From assembly GCA_030683155.1 (NCBI GenBank), contig JAUXMV010000071.1:1-46975 (forward strand): a DNA stretch of 46,975 nt, written 5' to 3'. Of the stretch, positions 32,722 through 42,164 are shown in pieces. A model generated the notes under the pieces. The model saw nothing but the letters and a program-made list of their open reading frames with translations, was not told the DNA's origin and made no database searches. Position 1 is the first letter of the stretch. Each line of letters begins with the position of its first letter. Source of the stretch: Bacteroidales bacterium (GTDB lineage Bacteria > Bacteroidota > Bacteroidia > Bacteroidales > F082). The translations under genes were made by a program, and so were the position numbers.

Positions 32722-32864
32722 AACTTTGGCGCATATTTTTGTTTTAAGCAGACAGGAGCAAAAAAACAAATGGGCTGCTACAGAGAAGTTTAAAATTGAG
32801 GATCATGTTAACGCAGCTCTTTTGTTTTTTTGTGGATGGCTGCCACAAAAATTGTGACAAAGTT
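32722..32864. repeat. Motif hairpin 5
   Basis: AACTTTG-G-CGCATATTTTTG pairs with CAAAAATTGTG-A-CAAAGTT, again with the G-A mismatch and one bulged T. An internal hairpin, TTTTTGTGG-ATGGCTG-CCACAAAAA, lies inside. Confidence 0.65.
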
Positions 32865-33137
32865 TTTTTCGCGACGAGTGAGCTTGCCCCTGCTAAATCT
32901 TCTAAAAAACGATATGGGCGGCTGAGGGTGGGATATAAAGGCCTCATACCGCTTCTCTAAAAAGCTAACCGGCAAAAAAAGACAGTCGCGTGCCTTGCTT
33001 TTCAATAATAAAAAATTCCGCTGAATGCAAGGCTATGGATTTTTTTGCCGCTCGTTCTTCTAAAAAGCTAAAGAAGTTGGTTTGGAATTGGGTGTAATTT
33101 TCGCAAGAAACTGTCTACTGCCCTACTCAGTCTGCAA

Positions 33138-33201
33138 GCAAAAAAAGTGGAGCAGCGTTAGTGCCTGGAGCGCCAGGCGCTCGCTGATCCTGCTTTTTTG
33201 C
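33138..33201. repeat. GC-rich hairpin with A/T-tract base
   Basis: The GCAAAAAA/TTTTTTGC base leads to CAGCG/CGCTG and to GCCTGG-AGCG-CCAGGC at the tip. It could terminate transcription in either direction. Confidence 0.65.
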
Positions 33202-33480
33202 GACCCAGATAGTTAAGGTTGAGGTTGAGGTGAAGGGACAGTCAAGTTGTGAGAGTGTCAAAGATATGTAATCTTTAGCCAAAAGGAATATTATAAACTA
33301 CCCTAAAAGTTCATCCATGATTCTAAAAAGACCTCCGAAGTCAAACCCGTAAATATGATCCTGCCCATTTTAATGGTGGGGTTCTATATCCCGGAATTTG
33401 TAACAGTATGATACGGAATTTACTCTTTGAATAATTGACCTACTGTAAGTAAGTCAATATCATTTGAACTTGTATTAAAA

Positions 33481-35556
33481 TTAGAAGATCTTCTCATGAA
33501 ATAATTTAAAGAGTTTGGTTGACATAAGATCTTCCCTTACTTCAAAGTCCTGGAATATTTTACCATAAAAGTTAGTATTTAATGTTTCATTGTTATTAAT
33601 TTCACTTACGATTAGATCAAACATATTGATGATATCAGAGTACATAACTTTTACGTCTGATTTTATCATAGTTTGTAATTGAGTTATTTTACTGCTAGTT
33701 TCTTGTGCCCAAATATAGCTCTCAATTCCCTTTAAAAAATCTACAATTACTTCAGAATCTTCTTGGCTAATAATTAACATATCATCATTAATATTTGTGA
33801 GAAATTGAATTTCTTCATATAATAATTCAAAATTGGTATCAATAGAGTAATCAAATTTATTGGGCAATTTAAGGTCTTTAATAAAACCCCAATTTGAGTT
33901 GAACAAAGAGTGGCTATATTCCCTTCGTTTGTTTTCTACTTGTAGATCAAATTCGATTTCGCTTTTAAAGATATCATCTCCTTTTTCAAAATACTTATGA
34001 TTAAAATAAATAAATATATCCATATCTGAATATTTCCAACTTTTTAGCATTAGAAATAATCTTCTGTAAACAAGAATTGTTTCTCTGAATAAGTTCAGCA
34101 TTTTATCAGGATTGTCTTCCTTATTAAAAGAGGGTTGCAAAACATACTCTTCAGGGAAATATTGTAATCTAAGTAGTCTATCTACTTTAAGGTTGATTTT
34201 ATTTTCAGCGTCAACATAATCATTTGATTCTATGTGTAATTTATATAAAATTGAATAATTAAAATTTACATTAACCCTTTTTGCAACACCATTTTTCCAT
34301 CCCCCAGTTCTTGGAATAGAATGCTTTTTAAAAAACGAATCACCAGCTACTTCTACAATACGCTGACAAAAAATATTAAACGAAGCCTCCTCTCCAGCCA
34401 ATACATCGGCCTTATTAAACCAAAGTATTGGGAATTTTGATTGCTTCTTAATATATTCTTCAATAGTCCCCTTTTTGCTAGTCAGCATTACATAAGCATA
34501 ATTCGATTTGAGGTTTTTACCAGAGTTAATGCGATTTAAAATTTGATAACCTTGTATATCCTGCCATTTTCCCGTCTCACTTTTCCCATCCAAATATAAA
34601 CGAAAATCAGTTATAATCAGAGAAATAACTTTTGGACCAGCTTCATCCACTCTTAATAGAGCAAATGCATCTTCTGCGTTTTGTGCAGTTTGACAAGTGA
34701 TTCCATTACGACGAAAGTGCTTTTCAATGACATTGCAACAGTATTGTTGATCGTCAACAAACAAAACCTGCCAACGTTTTCTGGTCACCTGTTCTTCACT
34801 TGGTTTTTCTTCTAGTGATGGCAATAAGTTGTAAAATTGATTGTTTAATCCCTCTAATGGGCTTCTAAGTTTTTCAGGTGAGAAATCCTTTCGCTCTATT
34901 GTAATTTCTATTTGATCATTTATTTCATTTGTAAGTTTATCAAATTCAGTCATTTTTTCCGGTAGAATTTGTTGCTTAAAGATCTGTAATTGTTCAATTA
35001 AATAATCTTTAACAACCTTCTTTATATTATTTTTATCATATTTATTGTTATTTTTTTTTACGTTATAAGCCAATTCAGGACAACGATTTTTGATATTGTG
35101 TACTAAGTCGTATACAAGCTTTTTGCTATTAGTTAGGTAAATGTTGATATCTTCGAGAATATCACGATCAAGATATTCGTAATTATTTAAAAATGGCTTC
35201 TCTAATGGCAATTGGAGGTGGTAGTGCCCAGGATAATTTAAAATTTCTGATTCTGGCTTTTTTATGTTAGACATGCAAGGCATAAATGAATAAAAAATAA
35301 TTGGGCAGAGGATTTTCTTATTTAGACGTAAATCTTTTGCTAATTTAAATCCATAAAATTCAGTCCTACGAATAGGATTCCATTTTAATTCGATTAAAAT
35401 GTAAATTCGATTAAATTCAGAAAAATTGGTCTCATCATAAGTTGTTTGATCAAAAACAATTTTATTGCATTTGCTTAAAAAAGATTGAGGATAATTCTCA
35501 TTATCCCAAATCATGCAGCAATTGTATTCATTATCTATGTAAGTTATTTTTTTCAT
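33481..35556 (-). CDS. Receiver-domain protein with long helical C-terminus
   Basis: 691 aa. Residues 1-140 resemble a degenerate receiver domain (KKITYIDNEYN start; RIYILIELKWNPIRRTEF; IIFYSFMP; HYHLQLPLEKP). A canonical receiver lies at about 263-390: acidic pair in VLFVDDQQY, phospho-acceptor Asp in LIITDFRLY, Thr in VMLTSKKG, Lys in FNKADVL. The C-terminal 300 residues are helical and unassigned. It is the last gene of the six-gene operon, starting two bases after the stop of the receiver-HEPN gene. It probably receives phosphate from the upstream kinase. The output function is unknown. Confidence 0.75.
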   Translation of the reverse strand: MKKITYIDNEYNCCMIWDNENYPQSFLSKCNKIVFDQTTYDETNFSEFNRIYILIELKWNPIRRTEFYGFKLAKDLRLNKKILCPIIFYSFMPCMSNIKKPESEILNYPGHYHLQLPLEKPFLNNYEYLDRDILEDINIYLTNSKKLVYDLVHNIKNRCPELAYNVKKNNNKYDKNNIKKVVKDYLIEQLQIFKQQILPEKMTEFDKLTNEINDQIEITIERKDFSPEKLRSPLEGLNNQFYNLLPSLEEKPSEEQVTRKRWQVLFVDDQQYCCNVIEKHFRRNGITCQTAQNAEDAFALLRVDEAGPKVISLIITDFRLYLDGKSETGKWQDIQGYQILNRINSGKNLKSNYAYVMLTSKKGTIEEYIKKQSKFPILWFNKADVLAGEEASFNIFCQRIVEVAGDSFFKKHSIPRTGGWKNGVAKRVNVNFNYSILYKLHIESNDYVDAENKINLKVDRLLRLQYFPEEYVLQPSFNKEDNPDKMLNLFRETILVYRRLFLMLKSWKYSDMDIFIYFNHKYFEKGDDIFKSEIEFDLQVENKRREYSHSLFNSNWGFIKDLKLPNKFDYSIDTNFELLYEEIQFLTNINDDMLIISQEDSEVIVDFLKGIESYIWAQETSSKITQLQTMIKSDVKVMYSDIINMFDLIVSEINNNETLNTNFYGKIFQDFEVREDLMSTKLFKLFHEKIF

Positions 35557-35558
35557 AA

Positions 35559-37853
35559 TTAATTGATTTTTGTTGCATTAATTGCATAATAATTAGGAGG
35601 GTAAGTTGTCTTTATTGATAAATTAAACTTGATAAAGTCACCTTTTTCAATATTCACATTTTCTAATTGAGGATTATTGTTCGGTCTTGCATCCATAATT
35701 ATATTTGACAAACCGCATAATAAATTCAAATTTGGATTTCTTAAATAAAAACGAGTTGAATAATTTTTATCAATTTTTTCAACTACTGTAATATATTCTT
35801 TGCCGTCTATTGGTTCTTTCAAATCAACAATCACTTTTAAAATAGAATTATAATCAGATAAATAAACAAACAAATGATCTACAAAATCAACCATCTCATA
35901 AAAGGAACAATTATTATCATGGACTGCCCTGTTTCGTATATCAAGCATCTCAATCCTGGGCTTCAATGCATTGCTAAATTGATCCCTTAATTTACTGCTT
36001 AATGATATTCTGCCTGTCTCACTATATGGATCATCTGTTTGATGTATGTTTTCAAGAACACTCGAAAGTTGCGTGATAATAGCCGATGGCAAATGTTCTG
36101 TTGAAATATTCTGTGACTCCTGTAATTTTAATCTGAAAAAATCTTCAATTACACATATGGATTGAGTGAAAATAGAAAAAATTTCTTCCCTATCAATTAT
36201 TTTTGTTTTAGGATAAATATGCTGATCTGACACCCAATCATTATGCTGCCACCAAAATTCTTCTTTCTGAGTTTTTAGTTGTTGGAGCGAGACTTTCCAA
36301 TTCTTAAGCTTTTTAAATTCTTCCGATTGAGTCAGGATATAAACAATTTCTACAAATCGGATATAATTCTCAATACTAAATCTTATGTCTCTGTTTTCAT
36401 CAAGGCCTTCTTTTATCCAAAAAGCAAGTGCGCCATTTTTAAATGTTTCTTTATAGGACCAAATTTTATTTGATGCCGTTGTAATTAAAACGGGACAAGT
36501 TAATCTCTGTGAAAGCATTTTCAGAACCTGAATCCCTGAAAGGTTAGAAATATTTGTTGTAAGCCCAATTTCTCCTTTTAACCTAAGATCAAGAATAATC
36601 AAATCTGGTTCATATCTTATCACTTGTTGGAGAATGTCACTTGAAGTTTTATCTATTGAATCATCTTTTTCAGGTTTGATCACATGAAACGATTCACTCA
36701 AACCTTCATAAATCATTTGTTGAAAAATAAATCCCCAACCATCATCTGCCTGATCATCAATAAATAAAATTCTAGGTGCAGCCACTTTAAGTCTCTCTCT
36801 CAGTACGGTAACGCTTAGATTTTTGTTTGAAAATATGTTCATGCCTTCTATTTGGTGCATGATTCGAACGATTTCTAAATTCAATCGATTATTTTCTTTC
36901 TCGATATTAATTTTTTCCTCTTTTATAAGTGAGTCAAGTTCAATATATTCCTTTAATATAGTAGCCTCATCTTCTGTGTTTGCCTGCGCTATTACTAATT
37001 GATTAATTTTTTTTGATATTGGTTCGGAAATCATTTTTAATTTTTCCAATACTGACTGAAATATTGTTTTTGCTCCTTCATCAATAAGAGCTTCATTTAG
37101 TATCTCAATCTTCTGTGCAATTATACTTAATTCACCAATTTTCTGATCATAAACTTTAATGAACATACCAATTTCTTCATTCCTTTTCCCGAATCGTTCT
37201 ATCTGATTTTGTTGCAATTGCTTTAGATGATCTTCAATATTCTTTTCCTTTTCTCTATATAGGTACCTTGCTAATAATCCTTGATATGAATTCATCTCCT
37301 TTATTGAGATTGTAAATGAATTCTCAATTTCTGTTGTCATAGCGATGCCGGCATCATGAAGCTGTGCCTTATGTACTTTCCAAAGTTGCAAAACTCCCCA
37401 CCAATTTGCAAAAAAATGTCTATCATCTGGCATTATTGTTTCCGCTTTAAAAAATGCTGAAAGATCTCTTGGAGCAGTTTTTTTGACCAATTCATCAAAT
37501 TTTAGCTTTACCATATCATCTGGAAGTCGCAAAAAAGTTAAACCATCTGAAAAAACAATTAGGTTCTCAGGGTTTTGTAATAATAATTGTTCTCGAGACA
37601 AAAAAGAGAAAATAACACAGTGTTGATTCAAATTTTTTAATCTCAGGTATTTAAGCAGAATAATTCCAGGATTTTGTGAACGACGAATGTTTTCTGCTTT
37701 ATAATTAATATTGATAACAAATAAGTCGTAAGAGGAATAATTTTTATAAATATTTTGACTTATGAGCTCTGGGGATTCAAGTTTATTTAATACTGTTAAA
37801 TAATCTAGCTTTGAAAAGAGCGTGTTTTGATCGTCAATTAGAAGTGTCTTCAT
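35559..37853 (-). CDS. Pseudo-receiver, receiver and HEPN-like fusion protein
   Basis: 764 aa. The N-terminus MKTLLIDDQNTLF and the IFSFLSREQ and LTFLRLPDD stretches look like a receiver domain lacking the acceptor Asp. A coiled-coil region (about 195-350) follows. A canonical receiver at about 358-480 has FIDDQADD, LIILDLRLKG, LITTASN and FWIKEGLD. The C-terminal helical region holds IRNRAVHDNN; RNRAVH at residues 640-645 is the RX4H signature of HEPN ribonucleases. The protein could be a phosphorylation-controlled RNase, by analogy with HEPN effectors of toxin-antitoxin and defence systems. The HEPN assignment rests on the motif and its helical setting only. Confidence 0.72.
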   Translation of the reverse strand: MKTLLIDDQNTLFSKLDYLTVLNKLESPELISQNIYKNYSSYDLFVININYKAENIRRSQNPGIILLKYLRLKNLNQHCVIFSFLSREQLLLQNPENLIVFSDGLTFLRLPDDMVKLKFDELVKKTAPRDLSAFFKAETIMPDDRHFFANWWGVLQLWKVHKAQLHDAGIAMTTEIENSFTISIKEMNSYQGLLARYLYREKEKNIEDHLKQLQQNQIERFGKRNEEIGMFIKVYDQKIGELSIIAQKIEILNEALIDEGAKTIFQSVLEKLKMISEPISKKINQLVIAQANTEDEATILKEYIELDSLIKEEKINIEKENNRLNLEIVRIMHQIEGMNIFSNKNLSVTVLRERLKVAAPRILFIDDQADDGWGFIFQQMIYEGLSESFHVIKPEKDDSIDKTSSDILQQVIRYEPDLIILDLRLKGEIGLTTNISNLSGIQVLKMLSQRLTCPVLITTASNKIWSYKETFKNGALAFWIKEGLDENRDIRFSIENYIRFVEIVYILTQSEEFKKLKNWKVSLQQLKTQKEEFWWQHNDWVSDQHIYPKTKIIDREEIFSIFTQSICVIEDFFRLKLQESQNISTEHLPSAIITQLSSVLENIHQTDDPYSETGRISLSSKLRDQFSNALKPRIEMLDIRNRAVHDNNCSFYEMVDFVDHLFVYLSDYNSILKVIVDLKEPIDGKEYITVVEKIDKNYSTRFYLRNPNLNLLCGLSNIIMDARPNNNPQLENVNIEKGDFIKFNLSIKTTYPPNYYAINATKIN

Positions 37854-37922
37854 AGATTAATCAATTTAGAAAATTACTGAATTATGGAAACTCCAAATTA
37901 TTTTTTTATTAGAATAACTATA

Positions 37923-40649
37923 TTATTGAGTCAATTTTTTGGTTTCGAAATTAAAAGGGTCGCTAGGCCTGTTATTATGCATGATACGAGCAATGCAATT
38001 GAAATTAGGCAGGTTTATAATCTCTCTGGCTGTAAACTCCGGTTCAACAAAATGTCTGATTTTATTAATGTCGTTAATCCCTGTCCTGAAAAAAGCTGTT
38101 GATCCTACATTTCCCAATACTGATTGTATTAAAAAATCATCTAACTGACCAATGGTTTGATTTGCCAGCACAAGACCTACATTGTACTTTCTAACTTCAC
38201 TGAGGGCACTACCAATATCTCCATGCATGAAATTCTGAAACTCATCTATAAAAATAAAAAAGTCTCTTCGTTTAGCGATAGGTAATTCCGTGCGTGACAT
38301 TATAGAGGATATCATGTTATTGAGAAACAGCATACCAACCTTAGCAAGATTTGCCGGACCAATACATCCTTTCTCCATCCTTACGAGTAAAATCTGACCA
38401 TTATCCATAATCTCCCTGAAATTTAAGGTTGGTTGATTATTGTCGAACATAACACTTATATACTCGTTATCAACAAAAAATTTAAGTTTCGAATAGATAT
38501 AAGGCCTTATTGTATCCCAATCATGATCGCCCTTACTTTTTAAAGCATTCTTAAAAACCAAATCTAGTTCGGATGTATTTATTTTATCGGTTAAATAGTC
38601 CTCTGCAAGCGAAATTGGTACAATTTCGTCTTTTACGAGTGACAATAAATGATCTAAAAAATCAGGAATGAGAAGTGCTTTGTATGCCAACTTTATAGTT
38701 GGAGCTTTAAAAATCTCAACTATTTTAGGCTGCATAATTAAATTTAATACAGATTTAAAATAGGTTTCAAACATAGGGCCGCCAACTATTTTATAATCAT
38801 ATTCCATTGAGAGAATACGTATCAGCTCATCAATCAGCATACTTGGTTTGACAAAGACCTCTGGATTTAATAGATTAAGTTTTGCTGAGGTATCGAGCTT
38901 GTTGGTATCAAACCAAACAATATCTTTTTTACGGAAATCAGGGATCATCTTTTCAACATCCTCTATTAGATCCCCGTGAGGGTCAATAACACAAAATCCA
39001 TGATGACCTGAAATGGCATCGTGAATCATCGATTTTAGTAAGGTTGTTTTGCCGGTACCTGTCTGACCCAGAACGTACATGTGTTTTTTTAGTGAATCCG
39101 TATCGATCCGAATTGATCTTGTTTCTGCACCTATTTTTTTTTCGCCCAACAATAAACCGGTCTCAGCCAGATTGCCTGGAATAATTTGAATACTTGCATT
39201 TTGGTAAGGCAGTCCTTTCACCGGTTTTGCAACAGGTTCAGGGAGACGAAATAAAAATGCGACTTCCTTGCTTGCTTTGGCAAAGGATAAGCGGGAAAGT
39301 TTCATGTGCTTGTCGATACTGAAAAGATTGTCGAATAAACCCTTCTGAAGGGTAAATTTCACATTCGAGCCTTCTGAGTAAAAATGTCTTTTTATTTCAA
39401 TATCCAGTGGTTTTGGAATTAAGGAGTGGATATCTGAAATGTATCTTACTTCAAATAAAAAATGATTTGGAGGTGATGATTCTATACTTTTATATTTTGT
39501 GATGTATTCGTTCACTTTTTCTTCAGGTAAATCGACTGATGGCAGTACCTCCCCATCAATGATCTTTTGTACAAATTCTTTCTCATTATTTCGCAATCTG
39601 AGTGGCTGAATATGAATAGACAAATGGGAAGTGCCAATGGAGGAAAGCAATGAGAGGGCCAATAGGTTATAATTAGAATAAAGTTCACCCGAGTATATCT
39701 TTGGAAGAAACTCAGCACTCAATGACTGTATTCCATCATTCATATCCAGATTATAATCAGCAGGATCACCCCAACAAATTGGTTCGCTATATAACCTCAC
39801 AGCAGGATTGACGAAATTAGGATATAAAATTTCCTTTAATGTTTCAATATCAATTATAGGTTCAAAAACGTAGGGATGAGATGGTGATTCATGAATTGAT
39901 AAAACGTAAGGTTCGACAGCCGCAATAAACTCATTCGCAAGCGCAATCAAATTTTCATTATTTGACTCATATAAGCTAAAAACCAGGTAAAAATCGATTT
40001 GGGCCTTAGAACTATTTTTAACCATGAATAAACTAGGCATCGCGTATTCATGGTAAGATGAGGTTATTATGTGTAATAAGTTGTAATGCCAGCGATAAGA
40101 AGCTCTTAATATACTATCCAGCAACACTGTATCCGATTGCATTGAAATGCTGGTAAGTTTATATGCAAACTGACAAAGTGGTTCTTCATTTTGGAACAGT
40201 AAGGAAGGGGTAGTTAAATCTGCATCAGATTTTGATTTCTTTGGGATACGTTTTTTTAATTTTGCCTGGTTGATGGCATTTCCTAATACATGAAAAAGAT
40301 GGGTTGGATCCAATGAAGTTTTTCCCATGAAGTCGTAGGCGCCATTTTTAATACACCTTATCGCTGTTGGAGTATTGTCGTAACTTTCGGTAAGTACAAC
40401 AACCGGAATATTGGGGTATTTATTCCGCAATTCACTTAACGCCTCTTCGCCTTGGGTTGGCTGACCGGTAAAAAGTAAATCGAGTACCACAGCATAAATG
40501 TTGACGCTGTTTTTATCAAGTTCATGAAATCCTTTAGAAACCTGATCAGCATAAATTACATTTAGTCCTTTTGCTTTTGCAGCAACATCCAGAACGGGCT
40601 TTAAGGGATCGATATTATCGTCAATGAAAAGAATGTATTCAGGTTCCAT
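37923..40649 (-). CDS. Receiver-HerA/TraG-type ATPase fusion
   Basis: 908 aa. Residues 1-125 are a canonical receiver domain (YILFIDDNID, AVVLDLLFTG, VVVLTESYD, DFMGKTS). A middle region of about 370 residues, unassigned, precedes a P-loop ATPase of the HerA/VirD4/TraG group. Its Walker A is LGQTGTGKTTLLKS (about 528), Walker B-type VIDPHGDLIEDV (about 555), and the second acidic motif FFIFIDEFQNFMHG (about 801), followed by VLANQTIGQLDD. Such ATPases are hexameric DNA or protein pumps in conjugation and in HerA-based defence systems. No transmembrane segment or relaxase gene was found nearby. It overlaps the 256-aa gene by 11 bases. The receiver suggests that phosphorylation gates the motor. 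Confidence 0.82.
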   Translation of the reverse strand: MEPEYILFIDDNIDPLKPVLDVAAKAKGLNVIYADQVSKGFHELDKNSVNIYAVVLDLLFTGQPTQGEEALSELRNKYPNIPVVVLTESYDNTPTAIRCIKNGAYDFMGKTSLDPTHLFHVLGNAINQAKLKKRIPKKSKSDADLTTPSLLFQNEEPLCQFAYKLTSISMQSDTVLLDSILRASYRWHYNLLHIITSSYHEYAMPSLFMVKNSSKAQIDFYLVFSLYESNNENLIALANEFIAAVEPYVLSIHESPSHPYVFEPIIDIETLKEILYPNFVNPAVRLYSEPICWGDPADYNLDMNDGIQSLSAEFLPKIYSGELYSNYNLLALSLLSSIGTSHLSIHIQPLRLRNNEKEFVQKIIDGEVLPSVDLPEEKVNEYITKYKSIESSPPNHFLFEVRYISDIHSLIPKPLDIEIKRHFYSEGSNVKFTLQKGLFDNLFSIDKHMKLSRLSFAKASKEVAFLFRLPEPVAKPVKGLPYQNASIQIIPGNLAETGLLLGEKKIGAETRSIRIDTDSLKKHMYVLGQTGTGKTTLLKSMIHDAISGHHGFCVIDPHGDLIEDVEKMIPDFRKKDIVWFDTNKLDTSAKLNLLNPEVFVKPSMLIDELIRILSMEYDYKIVGGPMFETYFKSVLNLIMQPKIVEIFKAPTIKLAYKALLIPDFLDHLLSLVKDEIVPISLAEDYLTDKINTSELDLVFKNALKSKGDHDWDTIRPYIYSKLKFFVDNEYISVMFDNNQPTLNFREIMDNGQILLVRMEKGCIGPANLAKVGMLFLNNMISSIMSRTELPIAKRRDFFIFIDEFQNFMHGDIGSALSEVRKYNVGLVLANQTIGQLDDFLIQSVLGNVGSTAFFRTGINDINKIRHFVEPEFTAREIINLPNFNCIARIMHNNRPSDPFNFETKKLTQ

Positions 40650-41409
40650 AATTTGAGTTTAATGATTTATCAATTTCTTTAAACCCACGGATTAACTCAT
40701 CTATTTTTTTTATCATTTCGTTTTCATTTAAATGTGTGAGGTTCTTCGCATTGGTAATTAATGCATTTAGGTCATAAAAAAACATATGAATTTTTCTTTC
40801 CATATCACTTTTCCCTTCAAGTTTTTCCGAGTCATTTTGAATAGATTTAATCAAAGGTGATTGCCAATAATTAGAGATGTGTTCATCTATTATTTGATTT
40901 ACGACACTAATTTTCTCTTCAATATGCACATCTAACAGTAGCGCCATCCGAAGTGGAACTAAAACAATGTTCAAAAGTTCATTGGATTTTCCATGTTGTA
41001 AGTTATTCCAAGACATGCAAACACTTTCAAAACACAATTGATGTTGCATCTGCCTGAATACCAAATTATCTGGATCTTTAATGGATTCAGTACAAACAAA
41101 TATTTGTTGAGGACTAAATGGCAATCGCATAAAATATATTCCTTCAGTAGGGAAAAGAAGATGACTTAAAGTATTAGACTCAGTTTGAAACGAAAGTAGA
41201 ATAACTGGATTGAAAGTACCAGTTCGACGCAGCAAATTAAGGTTTTCAAGCCAATATGTGGTTTTATCAGGATGCCAGGCTGATAAAATAATGCAATGAT
41301 TTTCATTCAGCGCATTTTGTGTATATTCCTCAAAATGAATATTGCGCGATATAAAAAATTCCAATATCTGTGAAGGACAATTAATTAGAAATGGAGTCCA
41401 TTTTGGCAT
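40639..41409 (-). CDS. Small protein with receiver-like N-terminus
   Basis: 256 aa. The first ~115 residues (PKWTPFLINCPSQILEF, NPVILLSFQTESN, IYFMRLPFSPQQI) follow the same strand and motif pattern as the degenerate receivers of the two downstream proteins, without acceptor Asp. The rest is helical (DVHIEEKISVVNQIIDEH; NENEMIKKIDELIRGFKEID). The 3' end overlaps the ATPase gene by 11 bases, indicating coupled production. It may be an adaptor between kinase and ATPase. Confidence 0.6.
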   Translation of the reverse strand: MPKWTPFLINCPSQILEFFISRNIHFEEYTQNALNENHCIILSAWHPDKTTYWLENLNLLRRTGTFNPVILLSFQTESNTLSHLLFPTEGIYFMRLPFSPQQIFVCTESIKDPDNLVFRQMQHQLCFESVCMSWNNLQHGKSNELLNIVLVPLRMALLLDVHIEEKISVVNQIIDEHISNYWQSPLIKSIQNDSEKLEGKSDMERKIHMFFYDLNALITNAKNLTHLNENEMIKKIDELIRGFKEIDKSLNSNYGT

Positions 41410-41468
41410 AATAAAAATCTTTTAATGCACGTTGAATTTATTCATTTTTGATAAAATGTTGGGCCGTA

Positions 41469-42146
41469 TTATTCAGCGCTTTCTAAGATAGCATCTCTTA
41501 ATTCAGCAAGTGCCTCAATATATCCCTTATCCTGTAAATTGCTTGGCAGGGCAATCAAGAGGCTATTTGTTTTAGAATTTGATAATTCTGCTGGTACCAC
41601 TTTCGGTTTGCTGATTAAACATTCGTGTAAGAAATCTAAGGCCTTTTCCAACCTGGTATTTCCATGAAGATTATTTTCTTTAAGAAACTGATTAAAGGTT
41701 AACTTTTTATCATTGCCAATAAATAATACCAATTTGTAGTATAGAGAATACTGTCCTGTTAATTGAGTCTTCCTTTCTTCATTATCCTCTTTCATTGTAA
41801 TATAAAATGGATTATTCGTTAAATAATTTAACATAGCCACAGGAGCACTGTGTTTGATAATAATAAAAATATCTTCAGGCAAATAGCTAATATCAGTGTT
41901 ATCAGGCATCATAAGTATAGATGCATTACTTGCTTTATTTTGATCAAAAGAACCTGCTTCAAATCCTCCATTTTCATCAATATAGATAATGCCATTCGGA
42001 ATATTGGAATTAAAGTACACCAAGTCTCTGTTACCATCTTCATCAATTACATAATGGGAGAACAGATTTTTAAAATCATCATTTAAACCATTTAGATTTA
42101 ATAGAGTTTTAAATGATACAAGATTAAAGAATACAATTAGTTGCAT
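41469..42146 (-). CDS. Protein of unknown function, second gene of the signalling operon
   Basis: 225 aa. It starts MQLIVFFNLVSFKTLLNLNG, has an acidic beta-rich first half (GNRDLVYFNSNIPNGIIYIDENGGFEAG) and a helical C-terminus (KALDFLHECLISKPK). I recognise no domain. It starts 18 bp after the kinase stop, so the two are co-transcribed. The first strands could be receiver-like, but I could not confirm it. Confidence 0.6.
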   Translation of the reverse strand: MQLIVFFNLVSFKTLLNLNGLNDDFKNLFSHYVIDEDGNRDLVYFNSNIPNGIIYIDENGGFEAGSFDQNKASNASILMMPDNTDISYLPEDIFIIIKHSAPVAMLNYLTNNPFYITMKEDNEERKTQLTGQYSLYYKLVLFIGNDKKLTFNQFLKENNLHGNTRLEKALDFLHECLISKPKVVPAELSNSKTNSLLIALPSNLQDKGYIEALAELRDAILESAE

Positions 42147-42164
42147 AATTTTAATTTTATAAAT

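Larger units (their letters stand above)
30870..33480. other. 2.6-kb non-coding region packed with inverted repeats
   Basis: No reading frame here looks real: the longer ones are compositionally odd and cross strong hairpins. The region contains at least nine sizeable inverted repeats, several nested. Short words recur: CTTTGGCGTGG paired with CCATGACAAAG, CTAAAAAGCTAA (32592, 32957 and 33061), and GGGTGGGATATAA (32290 and 32928). It separates the small-gene cluster from the signalling operon. It could be a replication or transfer origin, a large structured RNA, or an array of palindromic mobile repeats. Confidence 0.6.

Noticed and set aside
31437-32864. CRISPR or integron attC array
   Set aside because: The hairpins are unevenly spaced, differ in loop, and lack the GTTRRRY/RYYYAAC core; no cas or integron integrase is near.
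37923-40649. Conjugation coupling protein of a transfer operon
   Set aside because: The ATPase core is of that type, but there is no relaxase, no mating-pair genes and no membrane segment, and the N-terminus is a receiver domain.
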